NCBI GenBank assembly: GCA_021495925.1
Contig: JAKEKT010000110.1
Location: forward strand, 47,704 to 111,703
From: Diplodia intermedia
Lineage: Eukaryota > Ascomycota > Dothideomycetes > Botryosphaeriales > Botryosphaeriaceae
Reading direction: 5' to 3'
Length of the DNA stretch: 64,000 nt
The notes beneath the pieces are model-generated. The model did not search any database. It had not been told where the DNA came from and was given only the letters and a program-made list of their open reading frames with translations. This document shows positions 20,630 to 32,137 of the stretch, in pieces; position 1 is the first letter of the stretch, and each line of letters starts with the position of its first letter. Position numbers and translations under genes: made by a program.

Positions 20630-23600
20630 AGCGAACTAGATACGTTTAGAGATGGGAAGGAAAAGGATCGTACGGTTGGGTCTTGGCGTAATTGGCGCTG
20701 CAATATACCTCTGGGCTCGCTTTGCCAGGCTTGTGTCTGGTGCTCCACTATCTTTCTACGGCTGAGTGATCGTTCGGTTGCGCGTGTTTAGCAGACAATA
20801 ATGGAACCTTGTCATCAAAGCACTGATGATGACCTTTCCCTGCTTCCTTCAGAGTGGATGTGATAATTGATCAACTATTAACCTCGTGAGCGCGGCATGT
20901 GCGTGATGGCGGTCCATGGTCAAGGGATGCCGACAAAGGGGCGCGAAACGCACTGCCCTTCTTACCCATATTATTGGAACACGTCAAGACTCAATTTGTA
21001 GCTACCTGGGTCGTGTTGATCGCCCGGCACCGTCGGATTTGGTATGCAACGAGTAAAGGCTCGTAGCTCACTGCAGCAAATCTTTCCTTTGGCCGATCTG
21101 TCGATACAAGTGGCCTAGCGTGGACGCAAGTCATCGACTGAGTGGTTCTGTTTTTTTTTTTTTTGTGCCACTGGGTCAATATTGCTATACCACCGCATCT
21201 AGGCATCCCATGTTGCGATTGGTTGCCATTTAAGCTTCGTGTGGCACGTAGATCCGATGTCCGAAGTTGTCAGTGGGCGAACCAATTGCAAGGCGGAGCC
21301 AGACTCGATAAGCGGGTGTTGTGCGGTGGTTGACGAAAACGGGGGCCTGGCTCTGTTTCTACTTTGACCCAGCAGGTCCAGAAGAGGGAAGGGATTTTGC
21401 AGATTCCTTGATAGGTGGGCAATGGCTCAGCTACCATGATGACGAAGGAATCATTGTAGAGGCTCCATTATTGCTTGAGCTCACCTCTCTCTGTTCTAGC
21501 GACGGCCACAGCTGTGCATTTCTTGTCTTTTCTTCCAGCTGGCAGAATGGCTGCTGCACTCCACAGTGCCGGTCTGCGCATACACATGCTCGCCACGGAG
21601 CCCAAGCAACGATCTTGGCTACATCTCGCAGTACCTTGCTCCTCGGGTGAGGTTTGTTCTTTTCGGCGGGACTCACTACTTTGGTGCCACACCGCCGGTC
21701 CGAACTCAAAAAGAACAGAAATAGGTAAACAGCGGTAGAGAATAATGGCTACTGACACCCCTGCCACTCGCGACCCGAGCGCCCTTCACCCACCCATGTC
21801 TTTGGCTTGCGACGTTCAAACTTATAGACCAACCTGCCAATAGCGAGCGGTATCACGAGTGCCAGTAGCGGTCAAAGCCACAGCCTGCAGGGAAGCACTG
21901 ATGCGGAGCTATGGTAGACTATGGGTGCCGGCGCCCCCCCATCCAAGTGACCATTGCTTTTCGGACCGGCGTTTGGGCCGAGGGCGCGGCGCGGCGGGCT
22001 TACCGCTGTACCGGTGCGCTGGCCGTGGCTTTGGTGGCTTGCACACCGTGGACCACGACCCTTGCCTTTCAGGACCGCAGCGGAAACCAAGGAGACAGGA
22101 TTGGCGTTGGACGGATCGAGGCTGACAAAGAGGTGAAATGAACGATGCTTGTACAGGAATCCAAGGCCATTCTACATGCGTTGGGGGTGGAGCAAGAAGG
22201 CTCTCCTATCTTTTCAGTTCCCTACGTCCATGAACATACACACTACATGCAGTAACAGGGTCCATGCGAACCCTCGCTCCATCTTCCGTTGCCTCAGACA
22301 CAAAACCGACGAGTGGAAAATGTCGTATCCAATCACACAACGGCCATTCGTCGGTTACAGGGAGTATATATAATCTTTGTACACTGTCGAAGACGACGGC
22401 CTGCGACCATAGGTGCCGCCAGGCACGCAGCCAGTGCCTCTAATCGCCTGGGGGCGATTCCCATCCGACAACTTCCAACGTAGGGACAAGACCTTGGCTC
22501 GTCCTCCGACCAGCCAGATTGCGCCGTCGGCTCGCGGTCCGCCGGCTTGGTAAGGCCGCGCGTTGCACCGCAGGGCAAACTATTATTATAATCTTTTCTT
22601 CCCTCGAGGCTTGGGCTAGTCCCATCAGTCCGACAATAATGGTCAACAGAAGGCGAAACCACCGCGGTGCTTGCGTGTGCGCCGAGGGCTGTAACTCAGA
22701 CCGAAAACGGAGAAACAGCACACGTCAGCCAAGGCTTTAGATGGCTGCCAAGGATCTGGAGGGGCAAAGGGTTGAGTATGGCACGGCCTTGACTGCCTCC
22801 CGTGTACTGTGAAGCACACAAACGGGCTGATTAGTGAATGATAACATCACATCAGGAAGCGGTCGAGGGGCTGGGGGCAATGTGCGTAGGATGGTGGCCC
22901 GTGAGTCTGGCAACGATGACGTTTGGGTGCCTGCAGAGCGGATTGCAAAGATTTCCACTTTTCCAACCTGCCTCACAGTTGATGCTGTACTTTGCCAATA
23001 GTTGAAGCGTGCATACGAATGCCGTTGTATGGCTTTTGGGGCTGATATACTCATTGACATTTAAAGCACCTGCCCGTCTGAGGTAATCTTCCGAGGCCCA
23101 CTGTGTCTGTATACCTCAGTGCAGTGACGCGGCGGTTCGAACTAGCTACGAGGATCGGTATTTTGGCAATTACTTCACGTTCGTATCTACCGAGCCATCA
23201 TCGCGCTAAAACCTGTGAACAATCTCAGCCGAGGTGGCACGAGTCGCGAGGAAGTATCGCGGATTCTACCCATCCCAGCTGCTGGCGGTTGCTAGATGAA
23301 TCTCAGTGGCTTCAGTCACGGTGGGGGCAAGCGGTACGAAGCCGGGGCAGGGGCGTAGTCGCCCGTAACGCCCAAACGAAAAATCGAACGAATTGGACGA
23401 CAATCTGGCCCGTCGGAGCGGTTGTACATGCGTGCTGGGATATTTGCATCTTCAACTACAATGATGCACCTATCACCGGAACTTAGTCGTTGAGGCCACT
23501 GAAGCTGTCCATGTCTGCGGTAAGTGCCGATATTCACGCAAGCAGAAGGGGCGGGCATTGGCAGTCAAGCGTCATCTTGTAGGCCTAAACCCATAAGACT

Positions 23601-23727
23601 CGGCGACACCTTGTGTGGGGAATAAACCTTCATTGGCTCTATGCCTATTTTGCCGTCCCTGGTATCCGAACCACAAAGCCCTTTTCGCCCTTTTATGCTC
23701 CCTCTTTCATTTCCTTTCCCAAACCAT
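20630..23727. other. Gene-poor convergent gap, 3.1 kb
   Basis: Between the Pcs1 stop and the eS17 stop I find no supported gene on either strand. Open frames are below ~130 codons and unlike protein. There is a 14-nt T run at 21151-21164. Composition is mixed and not RIP-like: CA and TG are frequent. A noncoding RNA cannot be excluded from sequence alone. Confidence 0.45.
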
Positions 23728-24334
23728 TTACTGGCCGGGGCGGCGGTCGCCGAAGCGGCGGGGGCGCTCAGCAACCTGCTGCTGAGCAACGGGAACGACG
23801 TTGACGGGGATGGAGTCGAACTGTATATACTTGTTAAATGACGACTGCACTTCGACAGGCACATCTGGGGGGTGCTTACGCCCATGCTCTTGAGAAGATC
23901 CTTGGTCTCCTGGTCAACGTCGAGCTGGCCGCTGTCCGAGTTCTGGGTGAAGTCCAGCGCGGAAACCTCAGGAACGTATTGATCCTTGCGCTCACGCTCC
24001 TCCTCCTGCAGCTTGAAGGAGATGCCGCGGACAGGACCGCGCTGAATACGCTTCATCAAGTGGGTGGTGTAGCCGGCAATCTGTGGGTGCACTTGTCAGA
24101 TCCGGTCTTTGCATTCGGCAGCGTTATTGCGAACCTTGTTGCGGAGGCGCTTCGAGGCGATGATGGCGATCTCATCGCAAATCCTCTGTGGTCAAAGGTC
24201 AGCGTTGGCACGACTCTCCGCATTCTGTACAAACGTACCTTGTTGGTCTCGAAGTCGAGGGTGAGCTTGGGGTAGTACCGCTCAATGATGACCTTGGCGG
24301 ACTTCTTGACGGTCTTGGTGCGAACGCGACCCAT
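23728..24334 (-). CDS. RPS17: 40S ribosomal protein eS17 (S17)
   Basis: Cytosolic small-subunit ribosomal protein, 146 residues, the normal length. Exons are 24239-24334, 24135-24185 (51 nt), 23880-24080 and 23728-23820, with introns of 53, 54 and 59 nt. The sequence begins MGRVRTKTVKKSAKVIIERY and continues with RICDEIAIIASKRLRNKIAGYTTHLMKR across two junctions, both diagnostic of eS17. It ends in a basic tail, RPRRFGDRRPGQ. Several short introns near the 5' end are usual for fungal ribosomal protein genes. The next gene on the same strand encodes a mitochondrial ribosomal protein. Confidence 0.97.
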
Positions 24335-24661
24335 GGTGGCTGTCGAGCGGTGCTGGTGTGGAAGGAAAAGCTGGTCCGGTGCGGCTGCAGGTCGTCGTCG
24401 TCGAAGTCAAGAACACACGAAGTGCAGCCCGAAAAGATGTCGCTCCGGCTGTGCGTCGGCTAAACTGCACAAGCGAGTTTTTGGGTCACGTGCTCTGGGC
24501 CGACGCGCACTTAACGACCCATCAAGTCGCTGCGTCATGATAGGCAGGAGCGTTGGTACATGATCAGTGTTGATTTTCGAGCCTTCGAACAAGCTTCGCG
24601 AACCAAGCGACACCTTCCTACATCATGTAATATCATACACAAACGAAGTCTCTCGGCTACT
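24335..24661. promoter_or_regulatory. Upstream region of eS17 gene
   Basis: A 327-bp spacer between the Mrp51 stop and the eS17 start, so it must hold the eS17 promoter and the Mrp51 3' end. A CACGTG palindrome lies at 24487-24492, about 155 bp upstream of the eS17 ATG. This E-box is a common element in fungal promoters; its use here is inferred. Confidence 0.45.
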
Positions 24662-26077
24662 CTATTGATCCACACCCCTCCGTGGAGCATTCACCTGGCC
24701 GTCTGCCCTGCTCATTCCCTTCAGAACGCCGAAAATCTGCCTGCTTTGCTCCTGCACGTTGCCATCATCTATATCCAGGGCCGCTGCTCTTGTATCGAGC
24801 TCTTCAATCTTGGGTGCTGCCTTTGCTTCCAACTCCTCCTTTGACTTCAGGGATCCTTGCTTGATCCGCACATCCTCCGGGATAGCAGGGATCACAGTGA
24901 GCTTGATGCGACCGGTCGAATCGATGTATGCGCGCTCTGGCGACACCCAGACCTTAGGGCCTCCCTGTTCCTCGTATCTCATCGACTGATACTCATCAGT
25001 CAACCTCGAGCCGGATTGCGAACTCTTAAAGTCCGCAACAACACCACCAACACCAGCCCTGGCCTGCGAGGATAACTTCTGAATCGTTTGGCGAGCGGAC
25101 AACAATCGAGCTTCAATTGGCTCTCTCGATTCCTGTGGACCGAGGGTTGGGTGGTTATGCAGGAATGCTGCGCTGCGCAGATACGAAAGACCGGCGGATG
25201 GGTGGGTACTCGGCGGTCCTTTGGTAACGGTAGTACTCTCCTTCCTCTCCATCAAACTAGCGGCATAGCCACCCGGCGGCGTCGGCGGCGCATCTGCGTG
25301 GACACCAGGAAGATCGAAGAAGTCCCTAATTAAACGGCTCAACTCCGAAGACAAGGTGGTGTCGTCACGCAGAGCCTTGACCATACTTTCGAACTCTTCG
25401 TCCGAAAGCTCAAATGTTTCCCGAACAGACGGAAGAGTAGCACCGTCTTGCGCGTCGTAGCTCGCCTTTGCGAAAGCCTTCTCCGTGAGGTACTCTCTCA
25501 AGAGGGTCCTGAATTTCTCCTTACGCCAGCGGGGGATGGTCTCAGCATAAAACTTGAATTGACCCTCAGTCATCCCTGCCATATAAGGCCCTTTGAATTT
25601 CCATTTACTATCGCCCTTGTTCCGTGCTTCCTCGGTGAGCTGGGTGTTGTCAAAGCATTCGTGAAAGGCGCTGATCCCGGTCGATTGCTTGCCCGATGCA
25701 GCCGTGCGGATGGCTGGGCTTAGGGTGAGTGGAATGTTCATTTCTTGCCATTTTTCCAGGGTGCGAACGTGGTCGCCGGCGCTCTCGAAATCGGTGAAGA
25801 GGTTAATTGTATCGACTTCGTACACCCGCATTGTTGGGGTTGACGAACGGGTCGTTTCGCGGAGTGGCAACGGCCGCTTCAAGCCCCAATCGCCACGATG
25901 CAGGCTGGAAGTAGGCGTCGCGATGGCTTGACGGGTCGGAAACGGCTGTGTTGCGGTTTCAGAGAGGGCGGACGAGGTGCCGGGAGTAGTACCGGGGTCA
26001 GGAATCGGCGGCGGCAGCGAGAAAAGGCGGGAGCTGCGCAGCAGCTGCGCTGCAGGAGATGAAAGCTTTCGCGACAT
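24662..26077 (-). CDS. MRP51: Mitochondrial small-subunit ribosomal protein Mrp51 (bS1m-like)
   Basis: Intronless, 471 residues. Mrp51 proteins belong to the fungal mitoribosomal small subunit and aid translation initiation. After a short N-terminus (MSRKLSSPAAQLLRSSRLFS, Arg/Ser-rich and import-like) comes the family hallmark HRGDWGLKRPLPLRETTRSS, then VDTINLFTDFESAGDH and LEKWQEMN. Helical, charged segments follow, and near the C-terminus YIDSTGRIKLTVIPAIP. The frame is open 82 codons further upstream, but those residues look unlike protein, and the presequence-like MSRKLSS start agrees with family members. Confidence 0.87.
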   Translation of the reverse strand: MSRKLSSPAAQLLRSSRLFSLPPPIPDPGTTPGTSSALSETATQPFPTRQAIATPTSSLHRGDWGLKRPLPLRETTRSSTPTMRVYEVDTINLFTDFESAGDHVRTLEKWQEMNIPLTLSPAIRTAASGKQSTGISAFHECFDNTQLTEEARNKGDSKWKFKGPYMAGMTEGQFKFYAETIPRWRKEKFRTLLREYLTEKAFAKASYDAQDGATLPSVRETFELSDEEFESMVKALRDDTTLSSELSRLIRDFFDLPGVHADAPPTPPGGYAASLMERKESTTVTKGPPSTHPSAGLSYLRSAAFLHNHPTLGPQESREPIEARLLSARQTIQKLSSQARAGVGGVVADFKSSQSGSRLTDEYQSMRYEEQGGPKVWVSPERAYIDSTGRIKLTVIPAIPEDVRIKQGSLKSKEELEAKAAPKIEELDTRAAALDIDDGNVQEQSRQIFGVLKGMSRADGQVNAPRRGVDQ

Positions 26078-26783
26078 GGCGGAATTGACCAGCTGCGAAG
26101 TGCCGCAGGAGCAGCTGGTGGGAATGGAACGACGCGGTAGGTGATTGTCCTCCGCGGCGATGAGATCTTCGAACTTAATGCCGCGAGACGTTTTGCCGAG
26201 CCGCCGCTCCAGTTGGTGCCTCAGGCTCCATGCCTTGTGACCGCTCACCCAACATAGGGTGCATGGCACTGCAATGCTTGTACTAACCAGTGCGTGCGCC
26301 AGCTTCATGCCATTCGGCTGCACTCATGCGTTACTTTCCAGACTGATGTGATGCAGATTACTTTCACTCATGGTATCTATCCCCTCATCGACCGAGAAGG
26401 CTTCGGCCTTTGATGTTCACACAAATATAGCATCGCCTGGCACGCCTGGTTTCGAGCCGCGAGAGCATTGGCGCAGTCGAGGTGTTTCCTTCCTTCCTGC
26501 TCTGTTCCTCGCCCTACTGTCGGTACGGGGCACCTAAACGGTGCAAGTGCACTCCCAACCTCCAAAGGCCCGCGGCGTATGGATTCCCAAGACCGGAGTG
26601 CTGATACTTGCAGGACTACCGCATTGTGGGTTTGGCAATATCATGCAGGGTAGGAACAGCCACATGAGCAAAATGACCGGCAAGTCGGCGGTGCCAAGGT
26701 GGCATCGTCAAGCAGGCTGGCCTAATGTGAGGTGCAACGGAGGATGGTTTGCGCCGTATCCTGGAGCTGCGGTAGACGGTTGT
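26078..26783. other. Intergenic region (Rtr1 3' end / Mrp51 upstream)
   Basis: A 706-bp spacer between tandem minus-strand genes. It must contain the Mrp51 promoter. No supported coding sequence or RNA gene is seen. Confidence 0.4.
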
Positions 26784-27722
26784 TCATAGAATCCAGTCCC
26801 CATCCTCGTCTCGCCCGATGCCGCTTTTCATGTCCGTCCGTGGTTCGTAGCCCTCGATGGACATGTGTCCTGCTGGACCTGGGGCACTTGGTTGAGAGAT
26901 GGCCTTGTTCTCATGGATGCTGTCTTTAACTAAGCTTGCTGATCTTGTAGACATGCTCTGCTCGCCTCTCTCCAGGGCCAGGTCTGCCATGGCCCATTTC
27001 AGACCCTGGACGTCGTCGGCAGACCTTGCCCAGGCAGCGGGCTGTGCGGCGCCCAAAGATAGGCCCGACATGACTGAGTTCAAGTCGGGGGGAGATTTTG
27101 GGCCGGGCCTGTCGGCCATGAGTTCGAGCTGGGGGGCAACACCCGCCCTCCTAAGCCAAGCGGGCTCCTCGTTCAGCTGGACCTTGACAAACAAGGCGCG
27201 CCGGGCGCAGTCATCAGAGCACCAGAGCTCGAGCTTCTCGCGCGGCACGACCTGGAGTTGGCGGCCCTTCACTATGAACTTGTTTTTGCCGGCATTAGCA
27301 TCGACTTTGGGCCGGTTCGGGCAGAGCACATAGCCGCACTTGTCGGCGCACTTGCGCTCCTCCAGCAAGGAGTCGTAGTCTGAAGGCTGGAAGTTTGCTA
27401 TCAGGGCCTTGAACATTGACGCGTCATCGTGCGACGGGCTCATGGGGTCCGCGTCCGGAGAGGACGGGAAGTCGATCAGCTGCACGATGGCATCGAGGAT
27501 CTGGGCCTCGACGTCCTTCTGCTGCTGGATCAGGTGGGCATGGTGGAGGGCTATCTCGCGGTTTCGCTTGTCGCGCGCGGCCTGCGGCTCTTGCTGCTCT
27601 GCTTGACTCGGCTGCCGGGGTGGCGCGCTGGCTGCAGGCGGCGGCTTCCCAGCCTGAGGCGAGCTGATCTTCTTGAGGATCGACTTGGGCAGGGCGCTGC
27701 CGTCGAATTTCGGCGGCGCCAT
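26784..27722 (-). CDS. RTR1: Rtr1/RPAP2-type RNA polymerase II CTD phosphatase
   Basis: Atypical CTD phosphatase and polymerase II import factor of the Rtr1/RPAP2 family, 312 residues, intronless. The N-terminus carries SILKKISSPQ and a Pro/Gln-rich stretch, then a helical segment (residues ~50-85). The RTR1-type zinc domain has C129-x4-C134 (CGYVLCPN) and C168-x3-C172 (CSDDC), with C125 nearby, followed by ARRALFVKVQLNEEPAWLR, which is characteristic. The C-terminal ~100 residues are less conserved. The fourth zinc ligand is Cys here, where many family members have His. The start at MAPPKFDG avoids 44 upstream residues that look like leader. The gene is divergent from Bbc1 over ~0.5 kb. Confidence 0.87.
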   Translation of the reverse strand: MAPPKFDGSALPKSILKKISSPQAGKPPPAASAPPRQPSQAEQQEPQAARDKRNREIALHHAHLIQQQKDVEAQILDAIVQLIDFPSSPDADPMSPSHDDASMFKALIANFQPSDYDSLLEERKCADKCGYVLCPNRPKVDANAGKNKFIVKGRQLQVVPREKLELWCSDDCARRALFVKVQLNEEPAWLRRAGVAPQLELMADRPGPKSPPDLNSVMSGLSLGAAQPAAWARSADDVQGLKWAMADLALERGEQSMSTRSASLVKDSIHENKAISQPSAPGPAGHMSIEGYEPRTDMKSGIGRDEDGDWIL

Positions 27723-28226
27723 GGGCAGACAAGCAGGGCGAAGGTCTTGATGATCGTGATAGCTGGGGCGGAGCGGGTGCTGTGCGCTGGCTGCTGAAAC
27801 TTGGCCCCGAATGCGCCGGTGGCTCGCGCGTGGCGGCTCCGGCTTGGGCCTCATTCAGGGCCACTGCCTGCCCGGACGCCGCAGCGCATCGTCACCCACA
27901 CCACGCCTCCTCTCCGTACGCCTTCCCAAACTCCTGCTGCGCGCGCTGGCATGCTCTGAGCACCCCGCCTCAGCAAGCCCCCTGCAGGTACGCTCCCTCT
28001 CTCTCCTCCTCCGCCGCGCCCGAGGCCAAGCTTGTCCGCTGACGCAATGCCCCGCCAGCAAACCGTCTCCACACCCGCAGCCGTAGCCGCCGTCCCGTCA
28101 CTGAGCCCGACCGCCGCGCCTGCGTCTGCGACGACACAGTACCCGTCCCAGAGCCGCCACGGCCTCCATCCCTTCGCACCCACCTGAGCGCCTTGCCCAA
28201 GCGCCCCCGGCCGGTCCGCCGTCGCC
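27723..28226. other. Divergent intergenic region (Rtr1 / Bbc1)
   Basis: A 504-bp shared upstream region with C/T-rich tracts towards the Bbc1 start on the plus strand. No gene is supported. Confidence 0.4.
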
Positions 28227-31200
28227 ATGGCTGCTGCCCCGTTCAAGGTCAAGGCCCTCTACGACTACAATTCCGGCCACGAGGATGACTTGGCCTTCCC
28301 TGAGGCTGCCATCATCACTGTCACGGCCGAGGAAGATGCGGACTGGTATGTTGGCGAATACAACGATCCCAATGGCACCAAGAGGGAGGGTCTCTTCCCC
28401 AAGAACTTTGTCGAGCGCTACGAGCCTGCGCCTCCTCCGCGCCCCAACCGCGCATCGCGCCCTCCCCCGCCGCCATCCGCTCCGGCTCCTCTGGAAGAGC
28501 CGCCTGTGGACGATGTCCCCGAGCAGCCCGAGCCCGAGCAGGAGCCACCTGTAGCTCACGCTCCAGCGCAGCCCGAAGCGCCACGAGAAGAGCGTCCGGT
28601 GCCTCCCCAATCGCCTCCACCGGTGACTGCTCCCAAGTCTCCCGAGCAGCCCCCGCTTCCTAAAATGACGAAGCCGGCCCCTCCCCTTGCTGCACCTGCT
28701 GCAGGCAGCAAGTCCCCGCCCCCGCCTGTTGCGGAGAAGCCGCAGTCCTTCAAGGACCGCATTGCAGCTTTTAACAGGGGCTCCGCTGCCCCCATTGCTC
28801 CCATAAAGCCCAGCGGCGCGCCCACTGGCTTCATCAAGAAGCCGTTTGTCGCCCCGCCTCCGAGCCGCAATGCTTACGTACCCCCACCCCGTGAAGCGCC
28901 GCCTCAAAAGGTGTACAAACGCGAGGAGGATCCGGACGTTTCTGAGCGCCAGGCGCAAGACCAGGACATGGCCGATAAAGCTGGCCTTGGTGGCTCCAAC
29001 GCTCCCGCCGAAGGCGAAGAGGATGCTCCTAAGCCGCAGAGCCTGAAGGAACGGATTGCACTTTTACAAAAGCAGCAAATGGAGCAAGCTGCTAGACAAG
29101 CCGAAACATCACACAAAGAGAAGCCCAAGCGTCCGCCTAAGAAGCGTATTGAGTCGCACGAAAAGGATATTCAATCCGAAACGACAGAGGGCGGCGAGCC
29201 TGATGATGCCCAGGCGCAGGCGAAAAGACGCCACTCGCACCACCCCAAATCGCCAGAAGCCCGCCTGCAAGAGCGTGAGCCATTCAGTGATGGCAATGAG
29301 GCCGACCAGTCTGCTGCCGGCGAAACCACTGAAGATGCTGAAGGATCCTCCACAACCGTCGAGGAGGACGAGGAACAGGCTCGCGCCAAGACTGTCCCCA
29401 GAGCACACGCCGCGCCTACTCAAGAGCCTGAGGTTGGCGATGAAGAAGACGCCACCGAAGAGGATGAGGCAGAGGATGAAATGGACGAAGAGGCCAAAAG
29501 ACGAATGGAGCTCCGAGAGCGGATGGCCAAGCTGAGCGGTGGCATGGGCATGGCCGGCATGTTTGGGATGCCCATGCCCGGGATGAAGCCACCGGCTAAG
29601 AAGACCACGTCTGGCTCGGAACGGAAATCCATCGATAGCCACCGTGATTCCGAGCACTCGCCACCTCCTCCTGCTCAACGTGTCCCTATGATTCCCATTC
29701 CCGGTATGGGCATGCCGCAAGTCCGCAGCCCAGAGTCTGAAGACACTGAGATGGCAGTTGAGAAAGAGCATGAGCCAGCGCACCCGGTTAGTGGAGAGCA
29801 TGAGTCCGAAGAGGTGCCAGACGTAGAGGACATGAAGGCCGATGAGCCGGTAAAGGATCATCCACAGGAAAAGGACACTCCTCCGTCTTTGCCGCAAGGT
29901 CAGTATAAATTGCGTCGACGAGCTGTTGGTGCCACGCATCAACCTAGGAAGGCCTCAATATCATCCAAGTTTCCTGGCTCTTTGACGAAGTGGAAGCCTG
30001 TATTCGCAGGTGGAACACTGGGGCACAGACTTGTCTTTGAGGTCGTTAGTAGGTTGCGTGGGAGCCAAGGCCGTTATCTTTTTGTGTTCTGAACTCGCAC
30101 AAGCTAACTTCGCTGTTCAGATCGGCCTGTTCCGCCGCCTCCAAGTGCCGACCGGCCAGTACCTCCGCCGGTACCCGCAGAGTGTACGTAAATGTGGAAT
30201 TGTCGTCAGACCTGTTACTGATGTTCACAGCTCGTCCCGTTCCAGCTCCACCAGCGCCCGAAAGGCCGGAATCACGAGAATCAGAATCTGATGATGAGCT
30301 GCCGGCTCGAGGGGCCCCTCCACCAATTCCTCAATCGCCTCCTCAGCACCGCGGCGAAGAACCGAAATCTCCCTCCGTTGCTTCTAGGCCGTCAACCTCC
30401 TCAGAGAAGAGGGCAAGCCGGCCTATTCCGCCGATTCCTGGTGTTTCCAGCCCCATCATGTCTCCAACGGCTGTTTCCAGAGCCCCGCCACCGCCGCCTC
30501 CTGCGGCAGCCCCTCCTTCAAGAGGGTCTGCCAAGGAAGCCCTTTCCCCTCACCTAGGATCTCGAGAAGACATGGAAGGCGAAACTGAATATGAAGGCGA
30601 CTACGACACGGACATCGCCTCTGGGGCAACGCATAAAGATGCCTTGAAGGCGCATACAAGGGACCAAAGCTATGATGAGACCACTCTGGCGGGCTCTCCA
30701 ATCACGGGTCCCCCTCCTGTTCCATTAGGGGCTCCGCGAGCTGTCCCCCCACCTCCCCCGCAGCAGCCACCGCCTTCCAGACAGTCCATCGATGCTCCTA
30801 GAGGTGCTCCACCGCCTCCACCACGCGAGTCGATGGATGCACCTCGAGCTATGCCACCTCCTCTGCCAAGGGAGTCCGTCGATGCCCCCAGGGCTATGCC
30901 ACCTCTGCCACCGAGGGAGTCCATTGATGCTCCACGAGCTGTACCACCACCTCTCCCCCGTGAGTCCCTGGATGCTCCACGGGCTGCACCGCCGCCTCTC
31001 CCTTCTCAACCGATGTCTCCTACAGAAGACGATGAGTACGACCCGTACCGGCCCAACGCCCAGGCGGCTCGTGCTGCCCCGCCGCCTCCATCTGGCCTTC
31101 CGCCGGCCGCCGAATCTGCAGGACTTGTATCGGAAGAGGATGACGATGAGGAAATCTACCAAAGTCCTCCCCCGCGAAGGATGAGCAAGAGGACAAGCCA

Positions 31201-32137
31201 GCATCCGGGAACCTTTCCCCCGCACCAGGAAGCAGAGGATACGTACGAGACCCCCATGTCCCCGCCACGCAGCTCGATGCAAACTACGAGGAAGTCGCTG
31301 GACGTTGACCGAACCCTTGGTTCACGCCGGTCCATGGACCAATCTCGTCCATCCATCGACCACGGCCACATTGCCAACGATATCGATCTTGGCCAGGGTA
31401 GCCAGTGGTGGACGCAGCCAAACATGCCGCCCCCGGTTTTCCAGAACCGCAAGGATGTCTTGTTCGAGATCGAAGAGTCCACCACTGCCAAGCGCGGCGG
31501 CCGGACTATTGTACAGAAAGATGTATACGTCTTGTTTCAAGACTACTCGCAAACGATAGTTACTGCTCGGTTTGATACGCGCGAGGCGGCCAACGTGGCG
31601 CTTGAACAAAGACACGAGCCTCCGCCTCAGAAGTTGAGACAGGACCAGCTCGAAGATGCTTACGAACAATTCGGTCGGCGCATTTCGGCAGACGTAAATG
31701 CAAAGCAACACGCGACAATTGGTGACGGCTCTCCCCAGGCCCTTATCCTCGAGCTCCTCAAGCCTTTGTCATCTGCGCTCTACCCAGTCGGTACTCGTGC
31801 TTATGGCGCGTTGGTTTATGCCAACCTAGCCAATGCGTCGGTCCAACAGAATGATGAGATTCGCCCTGGAGACATTATCTCGCTTCGCAATGCCAAGTTT
31901 GAAGGCAAGCATGGCGCTATGCACGCCAAATATAAGATGGAGGTGGGTAAGCCGGACCACGTGGGAGTAGTTGTGGAGTGGGATGGGACAAAGAAGAAGA
32001 TCAGGGCGCTGGAACAGGGTCGCGAAAGCAAGAAGGTCAAAGTCGAAAGCTTCCGCATGGCCGATCTCAGGAGTGGCGAAGTAAGGGTTTGGAGGGTCAT
32101 GGGCAGAGATTGGGTTGGCTGGGACGTTTCTAGCTGA
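28227..32137 (+). CDS. BBC1: SH3-domain actin-patch protein Bbc1/Mti1
   Basis: Endocytic regulator that restrains Arp2/3 activation at cortical actin patches; 1,213 residues. Exons are 28227-29898, 30121-30183 (63 nt) and 30231-32137. The introns are 222 nt (29899-30120, unusually long here) and 47 nt. The SH3 domain occupies residues ~6-67 (FKVKALYDYNSGHEDDLAFP ... GLFPKNFVERYEP). A very long Pro/Glu/Lys-rich region follows with PPPP motifs, acidic runs and a Met/Gly-rich patch. The last ~240 residues (from PPPVFQNRKDVLFEIEE to GWDVSS) are a folded domain shared by Bbc1 homologues. The two introns fall in the proline-rich linker; joining them gives LPQDRPVPPPP and PAESRPVPAPP, so the reading is consistent. 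It is divergent from Rtr1. Confidence 0.9.
30786..31010 (+). repeat. In-gene proline-rich tandem repeat in BBC1
   Basis: About five units encoding variations on SxDAPRAxPPPLPRE (14-15 residues, 42-45 bp), beginning near 30786. Each unit carries a PPPLP or PPPPP core, a potential SH3 ligand. The copies differ slightly in sequence. Confidence 0.8.

Noticed and set aside
26077..26323. Using the upstream start at 26323 for Mrp51
   Set aside because: The added 82 residues lack similarity to the family and precede a good presequence-like start.
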